Source: Phycisphaerae bacterium
GTDB taxonomy: Bacteria > Planctomycetota > Phycisphaerae > UBA1845
Reading direction: 5' to 3'
Assembly (NCBI GenBank): GCA_028277545.1
Contig: JANQGB010001291.1
Span: 1 to 11,478, forward strand
Length of the DNA: 11,478 nt
This document shows positions 1 through 6,286 of this stretch, one piece after another (positions within the stretch are counted from its first letter, which is position 1; each line of letters opens with the position of its first letter). Below the pieces are notes generated by a model. The model saw nothing but the letters and a program-made list of their open reading frames with translations, had not been told where the DNA came from and did not search any database. Both the position numbers and the translations under genes were made by a program.

Positions 1-727
1 GGGCTGACTTGGACACGCCCTTGGTCCGGTCGGTGAAAGCGTAGGGCACCTCGCGGATGGTGAGCCCCTTGCGCCGGCAGGAGTAGAGGAACTCCATGAA
101 GTACGCCCCGTAGCCCGTGGGGATGATCGACACCCGGTCAAACACGCTGCGGCGGAGCACCACGAAGCCACTGTCGTAGTCCCTGATCCCATAGCCCAGC
201 ACCAGGCCCGCGAAGCGGTTAATGCACCGGCTGGCCAGCACCCTCAGCCAATGGCGGTTGTCCGACCCGCCCGCGGCGTATCGAGAGCCGACCGCCACAT
301 CGTGTTCGGCCAGTTGTTCGATCATGGCCGGCAGAAGTTCCGGCGGCATGCACATGTCCGCATCCATCCAGCCGACGGCATCGCCTCGCGATTCAATGAT
401 TCCTCGATTGAAGGCCGACGCCAGCCCGCGGGTCGACACTCGCCGGATCAGCTTGACCCGGTCGTCGTCCAGGCCTTCGACCAGCTTCCAGGTCTCGTCA
501 GGAGAGTCGTCGTCCACGACGATGACCTCCACCTGCCCCGGAACGTGCCCGAATATCTCGGTGATCGTGTCGCGAATGTTCTCACGCTCGTTGTAGGTGG
601 CCAGGATGATCGAGGTGAGCGTTGGCCGCCAGCCGGAGTGCGTGGCGTCCAAGGCGTGCTCGTCGGGACGGTCGACGGCGACTGCTGGTGGAGCAGCAAG
701 GTCGGGTTGGCAAGCTGTAACGGTCAT
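1..727 (-). CDS. GT2 family glycosyltransferase, dolichol-phosphate mannosyltransferase-like (C-terminus cut by window edge)
   Basis: Reading from ATG at 727 down to base 1 gives 242 residues with no stop, so the gene continues past the left edge. The GT-A fold signatures of family 2 are visible: ILATYNERENI at about residues 41-51, VVDDDSPDE at 70-78, and the metal-binding DAD at 122-124 in GWMDADMCMPPE. The segment DRTKGVSKS at 233-241 matches the FxxRxxGxSK region of DPM1/DpmA-like enzymes. Such enzymes move a sugar from a nucleotide donor to a polyprenyl phosphate or a related acceptor at the inner face of the membrane. About 34 poorly conserved residues precede the domain. The only SD-like sequence is a weak GAG, and the gene starts 15 bp after the aminotransferase stop, which suggests co-transcription and perhaps translational coupling. 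The C-terminal part, which could include membrane segments, is outside the window. The exact sugar and acceptor cannot be told. Confidence 0.88.
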   Translation of the reverse strand, partial: MTVTACQPDLAAPPAVAVDRPDEHALDATHSGWRPTLTSIILATYNERENIRDTITEIFGHVPGQVEVIVVDDDSPDETWKLVEGLDDDRVKLIRRVSTRGLASAFNRGIIESRGDAVGWMDADMCMPPELLPAMIEQLAEHDVAVGSRYAAGGSDNRHWLRVLASRCINRFAGLVLGYGIRDYDSGFVVLRRSVFDRVSIIPTGYGAYFMEFLYSCRRKGLTIREVPYAFTDRTKGVSKSA

Positions 728-742
728 CGCTCTCGCTTCGCT

Positions 743-1888
743 CTATCGTTTGCAGTCCAGCAGCCGCCGGACTACCTCTTCCTGCAAGTCGGGTGTCAAC
801 GAATAGCCGCTTGGAAGGTACAGGCCCCGCTTGCCCAGGTCGTCGGCGATGGGACACTCGCAGCGCAGGTCCGGCCAGCGGCGGTGCTGCCCCTGGAATA
901 CCGGCTGGCGGTTCAACGGGTAGAAGAAGCTTCGCGTATCCACGCCGCGCTCCTCCAGGGCCTGGCGCAGCTCATCGCGCGTGCGGCCGAAGGACTCATT
1001 GATGAGCAGCCCGTACATCCAGTACACATTCTTGGCCCACTCCGCTTCGTACGGCAGGCTGACTGCATCCTCGCCCGCCAACAACTCGGAGTAGGTGCGG
1101 GCGATCTCGATCCGTTTGGCGAGCCGCTGCTCCAACTGTTCGCATTGGGCCAGGCCGATGGCCGCCTGCACGTTGGTCATGCGGTAGTTGTATCCAACCT
1201 CGTGATGAACGAATCGTTCCGCCGAGAAAGCCTGATTCCGCAAGAGCTGGGCGCGTTCCGCCACCCGATCGTCGCTGGTGACGACCATGCCGCCCTCGCC
1301 GGTGGTGATGATCTTGTTACCGTAGAAGCTGAAGGCCGCTACATCGCCGATGGAGCCCACCTTCTGCCCATGGCAGAGCGCTCCGTGGGCCTCGGCGCAA
1401 TCCTCGATCACCTTCAGATTGTAGCGCCGGGCGATGTTCATGATCGCGTTCATGTCCGCCGGGTGGCCGTACATGTGCACCACCATGATGGCCCGCGTAC
1501 GGGGCGTGATCTTCTCCTCGATCAGGTCCGGGTCGATGCACCAGGTGTCCGGCTGGACGTCGACCAGCACCGGCGTCGCCCCGGCCATGCAAACCGTGCT
1601 GGCGCTTACCACCAACGTGAACGAGGGCACGATGACCTCGTCGCCCGGGCCAATCTCCAGTGCCTCCAGGGCCAGGTGCAGGGCCGTCGTTCCGCTGCTG
1701 CACGAGACCCCATGCCTGGCCCCGCAGTAGCGGCTGAACGTCTCCTCGAAACGGGTGATGTACTTGCCTATTGAGGATATCCAGTTGCTCTCCAGGCAGT
1801 CCCGCACGTACTCCAGTTCCCGCCCGTTCAGCATGGGTTCGAAGACGGGAATGAACGACGGCGGGGCTGCCACGGTGTCGGCGGGCAT
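743..1888 (-). CDS. DegT/DnrJ/EryC1/StrS family PLP-dependent sugar aminotransferase
   Basis: This is a fold-type I PLP enzyme of the family that aminates keto-sugar nucleotides (GDP-perosamine synthase, ArnB, WecE and relatives). From ATG 1888 it is 381 residues, the usual family length. Visible motifs are SSGTTALHLALEAL from about residue 64 (phosphate binding), VIEDCAEAHGA with D163 for the pyridine nitrogen, and SFYGNKIITTGEGGM with the Schiff-base lysine K192. The start at 1888 has a GGAG six bases upstream. The frame is also open to GTG 1960, and ATG 1900 is possible; the extra 24 residues look non-family. The HMYGHPADMNAIM segment and the ending resemble perosamine-synthase-type members, but the substrate is an inference. 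The next gene downstream is a GT2 glycosyltransferase 15 bp away, so the pair probably serves O-antigen, exopolysaccharide or glycan decoration synthesis. Confidence 0.93.
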   Translation of the reverse strand: MPADTVAAPPSFIPVFEPMLNGRELEYVRDCLESNWISSIGKYITRFEETFSRYCGARHGVSCSSGTTALHLALEALEIGPGDEVIVPSFTLVVSASTVCMAGATPVLVDVQPDTWCIDPDLIEEKITPRTRAIMVVHMYGHPADMNAIMNIARRYNLKVIEDCAEAHGALCHGQKVGSIGDVAAFSFYGNKIITTGEGGMVVTSDDRVAERAQLLRNQAFSAERFVHHEVGYNYRMTNVQAAIGLAQCEQLEQRLAKRIEIARTYSELLAGEDAVSLPYEAEWAKNVYWMYGLLINESFGRTRDELRQALEERGVDTRSFFYPLNRQPVFQGQHRRWPDLRCECPIADDLGKRGLYLPSGYSLTPDLQEEVVRRLLDCKR

Positions 1889-2038
1889 AGGCTTCTCCAT
1901 CTTTCCGTGCGGCTGTAACCGGTCCATGGGGCCGATGTGCGGCGTATCCTCAGTGCGCACACCTCACCGGTCCGGCGCCCGTTTTGGGGGCGTCACGTAC
2001 CCTCTTATCGGTCGATCACGGCCGCGAGGCGAACTCGG

Positions 2039-2060
2039 CGCCGTCTGATCGGCGGTTTTT
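2039..2060 (+). terminator. Terminator-like hairpin with T5 tract, no obvious client gene
   Basis: CGCCG (2039-2043) pairs with CGGCG (2050-2054) across a TCTGAT loop and is followed by G and five Ts (2056-2060). The form is that of a short intrinsic terminator reading rightward. The stem is only 5 bp and no plus-strand gene precedes it in the window. It could end antisense transcripts coming out of the aminotransferase region, or be chance. Confidence 0.3.
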
Positions 2061-2208
2061 CCGGACCGTGCCGGTTCTCACTCGTCCGCGGCAGGCTCGC
2101 TCCGGCAGCGGCCGGGCCTGCGGGGGAGCCAGTGCGCGAAAGTGGCCCGTTCCGGGCGATCGGGCAGCACATCGGTCGTGCCGGGGATCAGGGCTGGCAA
2201 CACTGGGA

Positions 2209-2228
2209 TCGGCGGTGAGGACCGCCGA
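2209..2228. repeat. Perfect inverted repeat, 8-bp stem, GAGG loop
   Basis: TCGGCGGT (2209-2216) and ACCGCCGA (2221-2228) are exact reverse complements separated by GAGG. It lies about 93 bases before the ligA start. Neither strand has a T tract after it, so it is not an intrinsic terminator. It could be a protein-binding dyad or an RNA hairpin; function unknown. Confidence 0.5.
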
Positions 2229-2284
2229 CGGGCGACTATCGGTAGACCAGGGCTCCGCCATCGGGGCGACCGGTGGTGCTGGCG

Positions 2285-2313
2285 CTGGCGAACGTGGTCC
2301 TGGCATGGATAAT
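2285..2313 (+). promoter_or_regulatory. Candidate ligA promoter giving a leaderless message
   Basis: GATAAT at 2308-2313 matches five of six bases of the sigma70 -10 consensus. A poor -35 (CTGGCG at 2285-2290) lies 17 bases upstream. Initiation 7-8 bases after the -10 box would fall on about 2320-2321, at the A of the ATG chosen for ligA, and there is no good SD before that ATG. This is an inference from spacing only. Confidence 0.35.
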
Positions 2314-2320
2314 GGCCGCC

Positions 2321-4336
2321 ATGTCCGACGACGCCCCAGCCCGCATCGGCCAGCTTCGCGAGGAGATTCGCCAGCACGATCACCGCTACTATGTGCAGGC
2401 ATCGCCGACCATTCCGGACCGCGACTACGATCGGTTGCTGGACGAGTTGCGTGCTCTGGAGGCGGCACACCCCGAGTTGGTCTCACCTGACTCGCCGACT
2501 CAACGGGTGGCTGGGGCACCGCTAGAGGGGTTTGAGCACGTCACCCACGCGGTTCCGATGCTGAGTGTGGACAACACCTACGACGAGGCTCAACTGCGAG
2601 ACTTCGATGACCGCGTCCGCAGGGGGCTGGGCGACGATGCCTACCGCTACCTGGTGGACCCCAAGATCGATGGCGTTGCAGTCGGGCTCACCTACCAGGA
2701 CGGCCAGTTGACTGTGGCCGCCACCCGCGGAGACGGTGTTACCGGGGACGACATCACGCTGAATGCCCGCACCATCCCTTCGATTCCCCTGCGTCTGGTC
2801 GGCGACGACGTTCCTCCGCTGGTTGAAGTGCGCGGCGAGATCTTCTGGCCTACCGAGTCGTTCAACCGCTACAACCAGCAGCGTGAGGACGGGGGCCTGG
2901 AGCGATTCAAGAACCCGCGCAACGCCACGGCAGGCTCGCTCAAGCAGCTTGACCCGCGGAACGTGGCCGGCCGGGGGCTGGAATTCCTGACCCATGGCTT
3001 CGGACGCGTCGAGCCGCTTGCGACATCAGCGGCCAGCGAACTCTACGCCGCCTTCGAGCGGTGGGGGATACCGGCCAGTTCGCACCGGAGCGTGGCCGGC
3101 ACGATCGACGAGGTTGTGGAATTGGTCCACACCTGGGAGACCAAGCGTCGCGAGCTGACGTACGAAACCGACGGGCTGGTGATCAAGGTCGATTCTCTGG
3201 CCCAGCGCGACGTTCTGGGTACGACCTCGCGGTATCCGCGGTGGTGCATAGCCTTCAAGTTCGAGGCCGAACAGGCTCAGAGTGTCGTACTGCGCGTGGA
3301 TTTCCAGGTCGGCAAGCTGGGTACCATAACACCGCGGGCGGTCATGGAACCGATGGAGCTCTCCGGAACCACGGTTCGCCATGCCAGCCTGCACAACTTC
3401 GATCAGGTGGACCGTCTCGACCTGAGAATCGGCGACACCGTGGTCGTTGAGAAGGCCGGCGAGATCATACCCCAGGTCGTGGCGGTGGTTGCCGAGAACC
3501 GACCTTCCGGCGCCAAACGCATCAAGAGGCCGGCACGCTGCCCGGTGTGCGAGGGAGACGTGGAGCAGGACGACGGCGGCGTCTACATTCGCTGCATCAA
3601 CCCGTCCTGCCCGGCCCAATTGAAAGAGCGGCTGATTTATTTCTGCGGGCGCGACCAGATGGACATCGACGGCGCGGGGCAGGTGCTGATCGAGCAAATG
3701 GTCGATGCGGGATTAATCCGGGGTTACGCTGACCTCTACCACCTGGGCGACCGGCGAGATGATTTGATCGCTCTGGACCGTATGGGGGCCAAGAGCGCGG
3801 ATAACCTCTTGGCGGGTATCGAGGCCAGCAAGGACCGGCCGCTCTCCCGCATGCTCGGCGCGCTGAACATTCGCCACGTGGGGGCGTCCACGGCCGAGTT
3901 GATCGCCGAACACTTCGGCCACCTCGATGCGGTTGCGGAGGCCAGCCTGGAGAGCTTGATCGAAGTGGAGGGCGTCGGGCCGGAGGTGGCGGCCAGCATT
4001 CGCCACTTCTTCGACAGCCAGGCCGGAGCCGACGCTATCGCCCGGTTGCGCGACGCCGGACTTAATATGACCCAGCCGCGCCAGGAGGGCGGCGGCGAAA
4101 CGCCGTTGGCCGGCTTGACCGTTGTGGTCACTGGAACGCTGGCGAGCATGAGTCGCCAGGAGGCCCAGGAACTGATTAAGAAACTGGGCGGCAAGCCGAC
4201 CGGCTCGGTCAGCAAGAAGACCGACCTGGTCGTGCACGGTCCCGGCGCTGGCTCCAAGCTGACCAAGGCCACTCAGCTGGGCGTCGAGACGGTTGACGAG
4301 CAGACATTTCTGAGCCGCATCGCGGGGCAATCGTAA
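2321..4336 (+). CDS. ligA: NAD+-dependent DNA ligase LigA
   Basis: Seals 5'-phosphate/3'-OH nicks during replication and repair with NAD+ as AMP donor. From ATG 2321 it is 671 residues, the same as E. coli LigA. The family's domains are all present in order. The Ia domain comes first, with HDHRYYVQASPTIPDRDYDRL. The adenylation domain has the AMP-accepting lysine in PKIDG (K115, D117, G118), TRGDG at 135-139, RGE with E173, DGLVIKV with K289, and AFKF with K313. An OB fold follows, then a Cys4 zinc finger (C407, C410, C425, C430), helix-hairpin-helix repeats (about 440-580) and a BRCT domain (about 595-671, ending at GSKLTKATQLG). The frame is open upstream to 2273 and ATG 2312 also exists. 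ATG 2321 was chosen because it puts K115 at the E. coli position; there is no strong SD. It appears monocistronic, flanked by a divergent gene and by a convergent one. Confidence 0.97.
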   Translation: MSDDAPARIGQLREEIRQHDHRYYVQASPTIPDRDYDRLLDELRALEAAHPELVSPDSPTQRVAGAPLEGFEHVTHAVPMLSVDNTYDEAQLRDFDDRVRRGLGDDAYRYLVDPKIDGVAVGLTYQDGQLTVAATRGDGVTGDDITLNARTIPSIPLRLVGDDVPPLVEVRGEIFWPTESFNRYNQQREDGGLERFKNPRNATAGSLKQLDPRNVAGRGLEFLTHGFGRVEPLATSAASELYAAFERWGIPASSHRSVAGTIDEVVELVHTWETKRRELTYETDGLVIKVDSLAQRDVLGTTSRYPRWCIAFKFEAEQAQSVVLRVDFQVGKLGTITPRAVMEPMELSGTTVRHASLHNFDQVDRLDLRIGDTVVVEKAGEIIPQVVAVVAENRPSGAKRIKRPARCPVCEGDVEQDDGGVYIRCINPSCPAQLKERLIYFCGRDQMDIDGAGQVLIEQMVDAGLIRGYADLYHLGDRRDDLIALDRMGAKSADNLLAGIEASKDRPLSRMLGALNIRHVGASTAELIAEHFGHLDAVAEASLESLIEVEGVGPEVAASIRHFFDSQAGADAIARLRDAGLNMTQPRQEGGGETPLAGLTVVVTGTLASMSRQEAQELIKKLGGKPTGSVSKKTDLVVHGPGAGSKLTKATQLGVETVDEQTFLSRIAGQS

Positions 4337-4376
4337 ACCTGATCGTGTTGCTGCCGGGGAGCGGCCAAAGCAAGTG

Positions 4377-4512
4377 CACCGGCAAGATGCCGGTGCCACA
4401 CATTCACCGGCAGGATGCCGGTGCCACACTCTGACTGCCCGCCGGCAGGATGCCGATTCGATACGTTCACCGGCATGCTGCCGGTGCCATACTCTGACCG
4501 TCAGGATGTTCG
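4377..4512. repeat. Cluster of five short palindromic repeats (28-bp period)
   Basis: Unit starts are at 4377, 4405, 4440, 4468 and about 4496, spaced 28, 35, 28 and 28 bases. Copies 1, 2 and 4 contain a perfect 8-bp inverted repeat CACCGGCA-NNN-TGCCGGTG followed by GCCAYA; the loops are AGA, GGA and TGC. Copy 3 is partly decayed and copy 5 is strongly decayed. The linkers alternate (…CATT / …CTCTGAC / …CGTT / …CTCTGAC), so the cluster looks like a duplicated two-unit block with 7 extra bases in the middle. It sits 40 bases after the ligA stop. From general knowledge, similar units whose translations read GTGILPV or TGKMPVP are common between genes in planctomycetes and some other phyla. They behave like REP-type repeats, and the role is unknown. 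Confidence 0.8.
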
Positions 4513-4547
4513 CGTCTGCAATAGGTTTGGCGCGTCCTGACGGGCTT
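4498..4547 (+). terminator. Possible ligA terminator hairpin
   Basis: CCGTCAGGA (4498-4506) pairs exactly with TCCTGACGG (4535-4543). An inner CGCG/CGCG (4511-4514, 4531-4534) can add to the stem, and GCTTTGCG follows. The T tract is short and the loop is long, so this is a weak candidate. Its left arm is the decayed fifth repeat copy. Confidence 0.35.
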
Positions 4548-4556
4548 TGCGTACAC

Positions 4557-4593
4557 ACAGAAAGCCGCGTCCCGGATGGAACCGAGACGCGGC
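4557..4593 (-). terminator. Intrinsic terminator of the PEP-CTERM gene
   Basis: On the minus strand GCCGCGTC (4593-4586) pairs with GACGCGGC (4571-4564), with three further inner pairs beyond one mismatch and a six-base loop. The stem is followed directly by TTTCTGTGT. It lies 129 bases past the PEP-CTERM stop and no other minus-strand gene intervenes. Confidence 0.65.
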
Positions 4594-4652
4594 GTAAGAT
4601 CTACTGGTTGACGTCTTCCTTAGTGGCGCCGTGCTCTCACCGAACCGGGTAG

Positions 4653-4670
4653 GGTGCATCTTGATGCACC
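4653..4670. repeat. 18-bp inverted repeat between PEP-CTERM stop and its terminator
   Basis: GGTGCATC and GATGCACC flank TT, giving a near-perfect palindrome that would fold as a 7-bp stem with a CTTG tetraloop. It would lie in the 3' untranslated part of the PEP-CTERM message. There is no T tract, so it is not a terminator by itself; it could be an mRNA-stabilising hairpin or a protein site. Confidence 0.5.
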
Positions 4671-4722
4671 ACCGTGGCCCGAGGAGCCGTGCCATCGAGT
4701 GGACACGGTCAGCGCGGACTGC

Positions 4723-5301
4723 TTAACGGCGGCGGCGCAGGGTCGCCAGACCACCGAGCACGAGCAGAGCCAGGGAGGCCGGCTCCGGAACGACGGCCAG
4801 CGAGCCGGCGTCGTAGACGACGTCGGCAAAGACGCCCGTCGGCGGCGGCTCGACCGCGAATCCCTCGGTAAGGTCGGCAGGGTTGTCGTCGCTCAGGGTG
4901 AGTCCGGTCGAGCCCAGGGACAGGCCCTGGATGAGGACCGTGGCCAGCACCACGTCGTCGCCCCAGATGCCCACGCCTGGAGGAGTCGGTGCCAGACCGG
5001 CCAGGGCATCGCCGTCGATGGCCAGAGCGGGATCGAAGGCGGGCCCGATGACCGGCGGGCCAACCAGCCCGGCGATCGACAGGCTGTCGATCGAGAGGTC
5101 CAGCCCCCAGCCGATGACCGCGTCCTCCATCGGAATATCAGCCACGATTTCCACAGGCACGATCCCGCCCAACGGAATCGTGTTGCCGAGCGGGTAGTTG
5201 AATCCCACCACTATATTAGTGACAGGATCAGCGGCCACAGGAGCGACGACCGAGACAATGACGGCCAGCGCCGCGCACAGCACCAAACTCTTACGATTCA
5301 T
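4723..5301 (-). CDS. Small secreted PEP-CTERM protein with cohesin-like body
   Basis: The 192-residue product has a signal peptide (MNRK, a hydrophobic run to about 20, cleavage after PVAA at 24). A beta-rich acidic body follows, and the C-terminus VPEPASLALLVLGGLATLRRRR (171-192) is a textbook PEP-CTERM sorting tail: VPEP motif, one membrane segment, Arg cluster. Such proteins are sorted by an exosortase and are usually linked to exopolysaccharide or biofilm. The body (IPLGGIVPVEIVADI, IGWGLDLSID, DDVVLATVLIQGLSLG, LTLSDDNP) resembles the cohesin-like modules common in planctomycete PEP-CTERM proteins; that is a pattern-level call. ATG 5301 was chosen because GGAGGAG (5315-5309) sits seven bases upstream; an in-frame start at 5319 lies upstream of that SD. 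No exosortase gene is in the window. It has its own promoter and terminator. Confidence 0.88.
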   Translation of the reverse strand: MNRKSLVLCAALAVIVSVVAPVAADPVTNIVVGFNYPLGNTIPLGGIVPVEIVADIPMEDAVIGWGLDLSIDSLSIAGLVGPPVIGPAFDPALAIDGDALAGLAPTPPGVGIWGDDVVLATVLIQGLSLGSTGLTLSDDNPADLTEGFAVEPPPTGVFADVVYDAGSLAVVPEPASLALLVLGGLATLRRRR

Positions 5302-5317
5302 GGATTCTCTCCTCCAC

Positions 5318-5332
5318 ACACCCCGAGGGTGT
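5318..5332. promoter_or_regulatory. Small hairpin just upstream of the PEP-CTERM SD
   Basis: ACACCC (5318-5323) and GGGTGT (5327-5332) form a six-pair stem with a three-base loop in the 5' leader, three bases upstream of GGAGGAG. It could influence ribosome access, but it may be incidental. A TTGACA lies across it on the minus strand at 5335-5330 but has no -10 before the ATG. Confidence 0.3.
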
Positions 5333-5379
5333 CAACTCACTCGTCCCTACTCATCGAACTGTATTACGGCCCGTCACAT

Positions 5380-5391
5380 GCAGGCGCCTGC
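5380..5391. repeat. Perfect 12-bp palindrome GCAGGCGCCTGC
   Basis: An exact dyad with no spacer in the leader of the PEP-CTERM gene, about 30-40 bases downstream of its inferred transcription start. It may be a regulator site or a chance GC-rich palindrome. Confidence 0.3.
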
Positions 5392-5427
5392 CCGAGCCCC
5401 CGGGCAACCACCATTCGCTATTGCAGG

Positions 5428-5456
5428 ATACTAGCGCTGCCGCGGGCCGATGTCAT
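5428..5456 (-). promoter_or_regulatory. Sigma70-type promoter of the PEP-CTERM gene
   Basis: On the minus strand ATGACA (-35, 5456-5451, five of six to consensus) is followed after exactly 17 bases by TAGTAT (-10, 5433-5428, four of six). Transcription would start near 5421, leaving a leader of about 120 bases before ATG 5301. Confidence 0.5.
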
Positions 5457-5502
5457 CGAACTTCCCTGACTTGTTTTTTCGTGGTCCGGGTTCACAGTAA
5501 CA

Positions 5503-5517
5503 GACAGCGCCGCTGTC
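5503..5517. promoter_or_regulatory. 15-bp dyad, possible operator in the divergent region
   Basis: GACAGCG-C-CGCTGTC is a perfect 7+7 dyad. It lies 47 bases upstream of the -35 of the PEP-CTERM promoter and 45 bases upstream of the pgmB -10, so one bound protein could act on both divergent units. No regulator gene is nearby, so the binder is unknown. Confidence 0.4.
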
Positions 5518-5558
5518 ACCGCGTCAGGGGCGGTTGGGCCCGGCGGGGGGGTGGCAGG

Positions 5559-5567
5559 TGCTAGACT
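5559..5567 (+). promoter_or_regulatory. Extended -10 promoter of the pgmB operon
   Basis: TG-C-TAGACT is an extended -10 element, with TAGACT matching four of six bases. The nearest -35-like TTGGGC (5534-5539) is 22 bases away, too far, which fits reliance on the TGN extension. Start would be near 5574, about 50 bases before the ATG. Confidence 0.4.
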
Positions 5568-5623
5568 ACCGGACCCAGCCAGCTACGATGCATGCTGGAC
5601 TGACATATATGGGAGGCAAGTGA

Positions 5624-6286
5624 ATGACTCGCGGCGTGATATTCGATCTGGACGGTGTGCTGGTGTCGACCGACGAACTGCACTATCGGGCGTGGCAGAG
5701 CCTGGCTCAGCAGGAGGGGATCGATTTTGACCGCCGCACTAACGATCGCCTGCGCGGTGTCAGCCGCATGGAAAGCCTGCATATCATTCTCGAACAGGCG
5801 CCCCGAACCTACAGCCGGCAGCAACGCCTAAGTCTGGCGGATCGCAAGAACGAGACTTACCGCGCCCTTTTGGAGGGAATCGGCCCGGCCGACGTAATGG
5901 CCGGCGCGCGCGAGTTGCTCGCTGCCCTCACCGAACGTGGAATCAGTGTCGCGGTGGCGTCCTCGAGCCGAAACGCCCGGCTGATCCTCGAGCGTATCGA
6001 GCTGCTCGACAGGTTCGACGCCGTGGTGGACGGCAACGATGTCACCCGCGCCAAGCCGCACCCGGAAGGATTCCTGACAGCGGCGCACCGGCTGGGGTGT
6101 CGCCCGGAGGAGTGCCTGGTGTTCGAGGACGCGGCAGCCGGAATAGAGGCGGCCCGCCGGGCTGGTATGCGGGTGTTCGGCATAGGTACTCCGCAGAGAC
6201 TTCCCGGTGTTCGACCGCTGGCAGCGGGCCTGGCTGAGGTCACGGTGGAGCAGGTTCTGAACGCAGGTGAGGGGACGTTGTCATGA
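5624..6286 (+). CDS. pgmB: beta-phosphoglucomutase (HAD superfamily)
   Basis: Interconverts beta-D-glucose 1-phosphate and glucose 6-phosphate in the cytoplasm. At 220 residues it has the usual length. It carries the full set of residues known from Lactococcus beta-PGM, at the same or one-off positions: nucleophile and acid/base in FDLDGVLV (D8, D10), H20 in DELHYRAW, the cap motif GVSRMESL with R48, DRKN with K75 and N76, SSSRNA at 113-118, K144 in AKPHPEGF, and E168/D169 in VFEDAAAGIEAA. This separates it from generic HAD phosphatases. GGGAGG (5611-5616) seven bases before the ATG sets the start. The stop overlaps the next gene's ATG (ATGA at 6283-6286), implying coupled translation. beta-PGM is normally paired with a GH65 disaccharide phosphorylase (maltose, trehalose, kojibiose), and none is visible here. 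Confidence 0.93.
   Translation: MTRGVIFDLDGVLVSTDELHYRAWQSLAQQEGIDFDRRTNDRLRGVSRMESLHIILEQAPRTYSRQQRLSLADRKNETYRALLEGIGPADVMAGARELLAALTERGISVAVASSSRNARLILERIELLDRFDAVVDGNDVTRAKPHPEGFLTAAHRLGCRPEECLVFEDAAAGIEAARRAGMRVFGIGTPQRLPGVRPLAAGLAEVTVEQVLNAGEGTLS

Larger units (their letters stand above)
1889..2320. other. Divergent intergenic region between aminotransferase and ligA
   Basis: I see no convincing gene here; the reading frames that cross it have no recognisable domain and mostly run on into ligA in the wrong frame. It contains a terminator-like hairpin (2039-2060), a perfect 8-bp-stem hairpin (2209-2228) and a -10-like GATAAT box next to the ligA start. No persuasive promoter was found for the minus-strand aminotransferase; GATAAG on the minus strand at 2008-2003 is the nearest candidate but has no -35 partner. 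The leftmost ~70 bases may be coding if the aminotransferase starts at GTG 1960. Confidence 0.6.

Noticed and set aside
251..1774. 507-codon plus-strand open frame
   Set aside because: It lies antisense to the DegT aminotransferase and the GT2 gene, which have clear motifs. High GC keeps the shadow frame open, and its translation has no domain.
1984..2519. Overlapping open frames on both strands between the aminotransferase and ligA
   Set aside because: They run into ligA in wrong frames, are Arg/Pro/Ser-rich as GC shadows are, and have no SD.
4377..4512. CRISPR array
   Set aside because: Units are palindromic and about 24 bases with gaps of only 4-11 bases; the gaps are related to each other and no cas gene is present.
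4209..4652. Short open frames across the repeat cluster (translations with GTGILPV or RQDAGAT)
   Set aside because: The peptides are only the translated palindromic repeats; no start signals or domain.
5330..5335. TTGACA on the minus strand as the PEP-CTERM -35 box
   Set aside because: There is no -10 sequence at the right distance and it lies too close to the ATG; the pair at 5428-5456 fits better.
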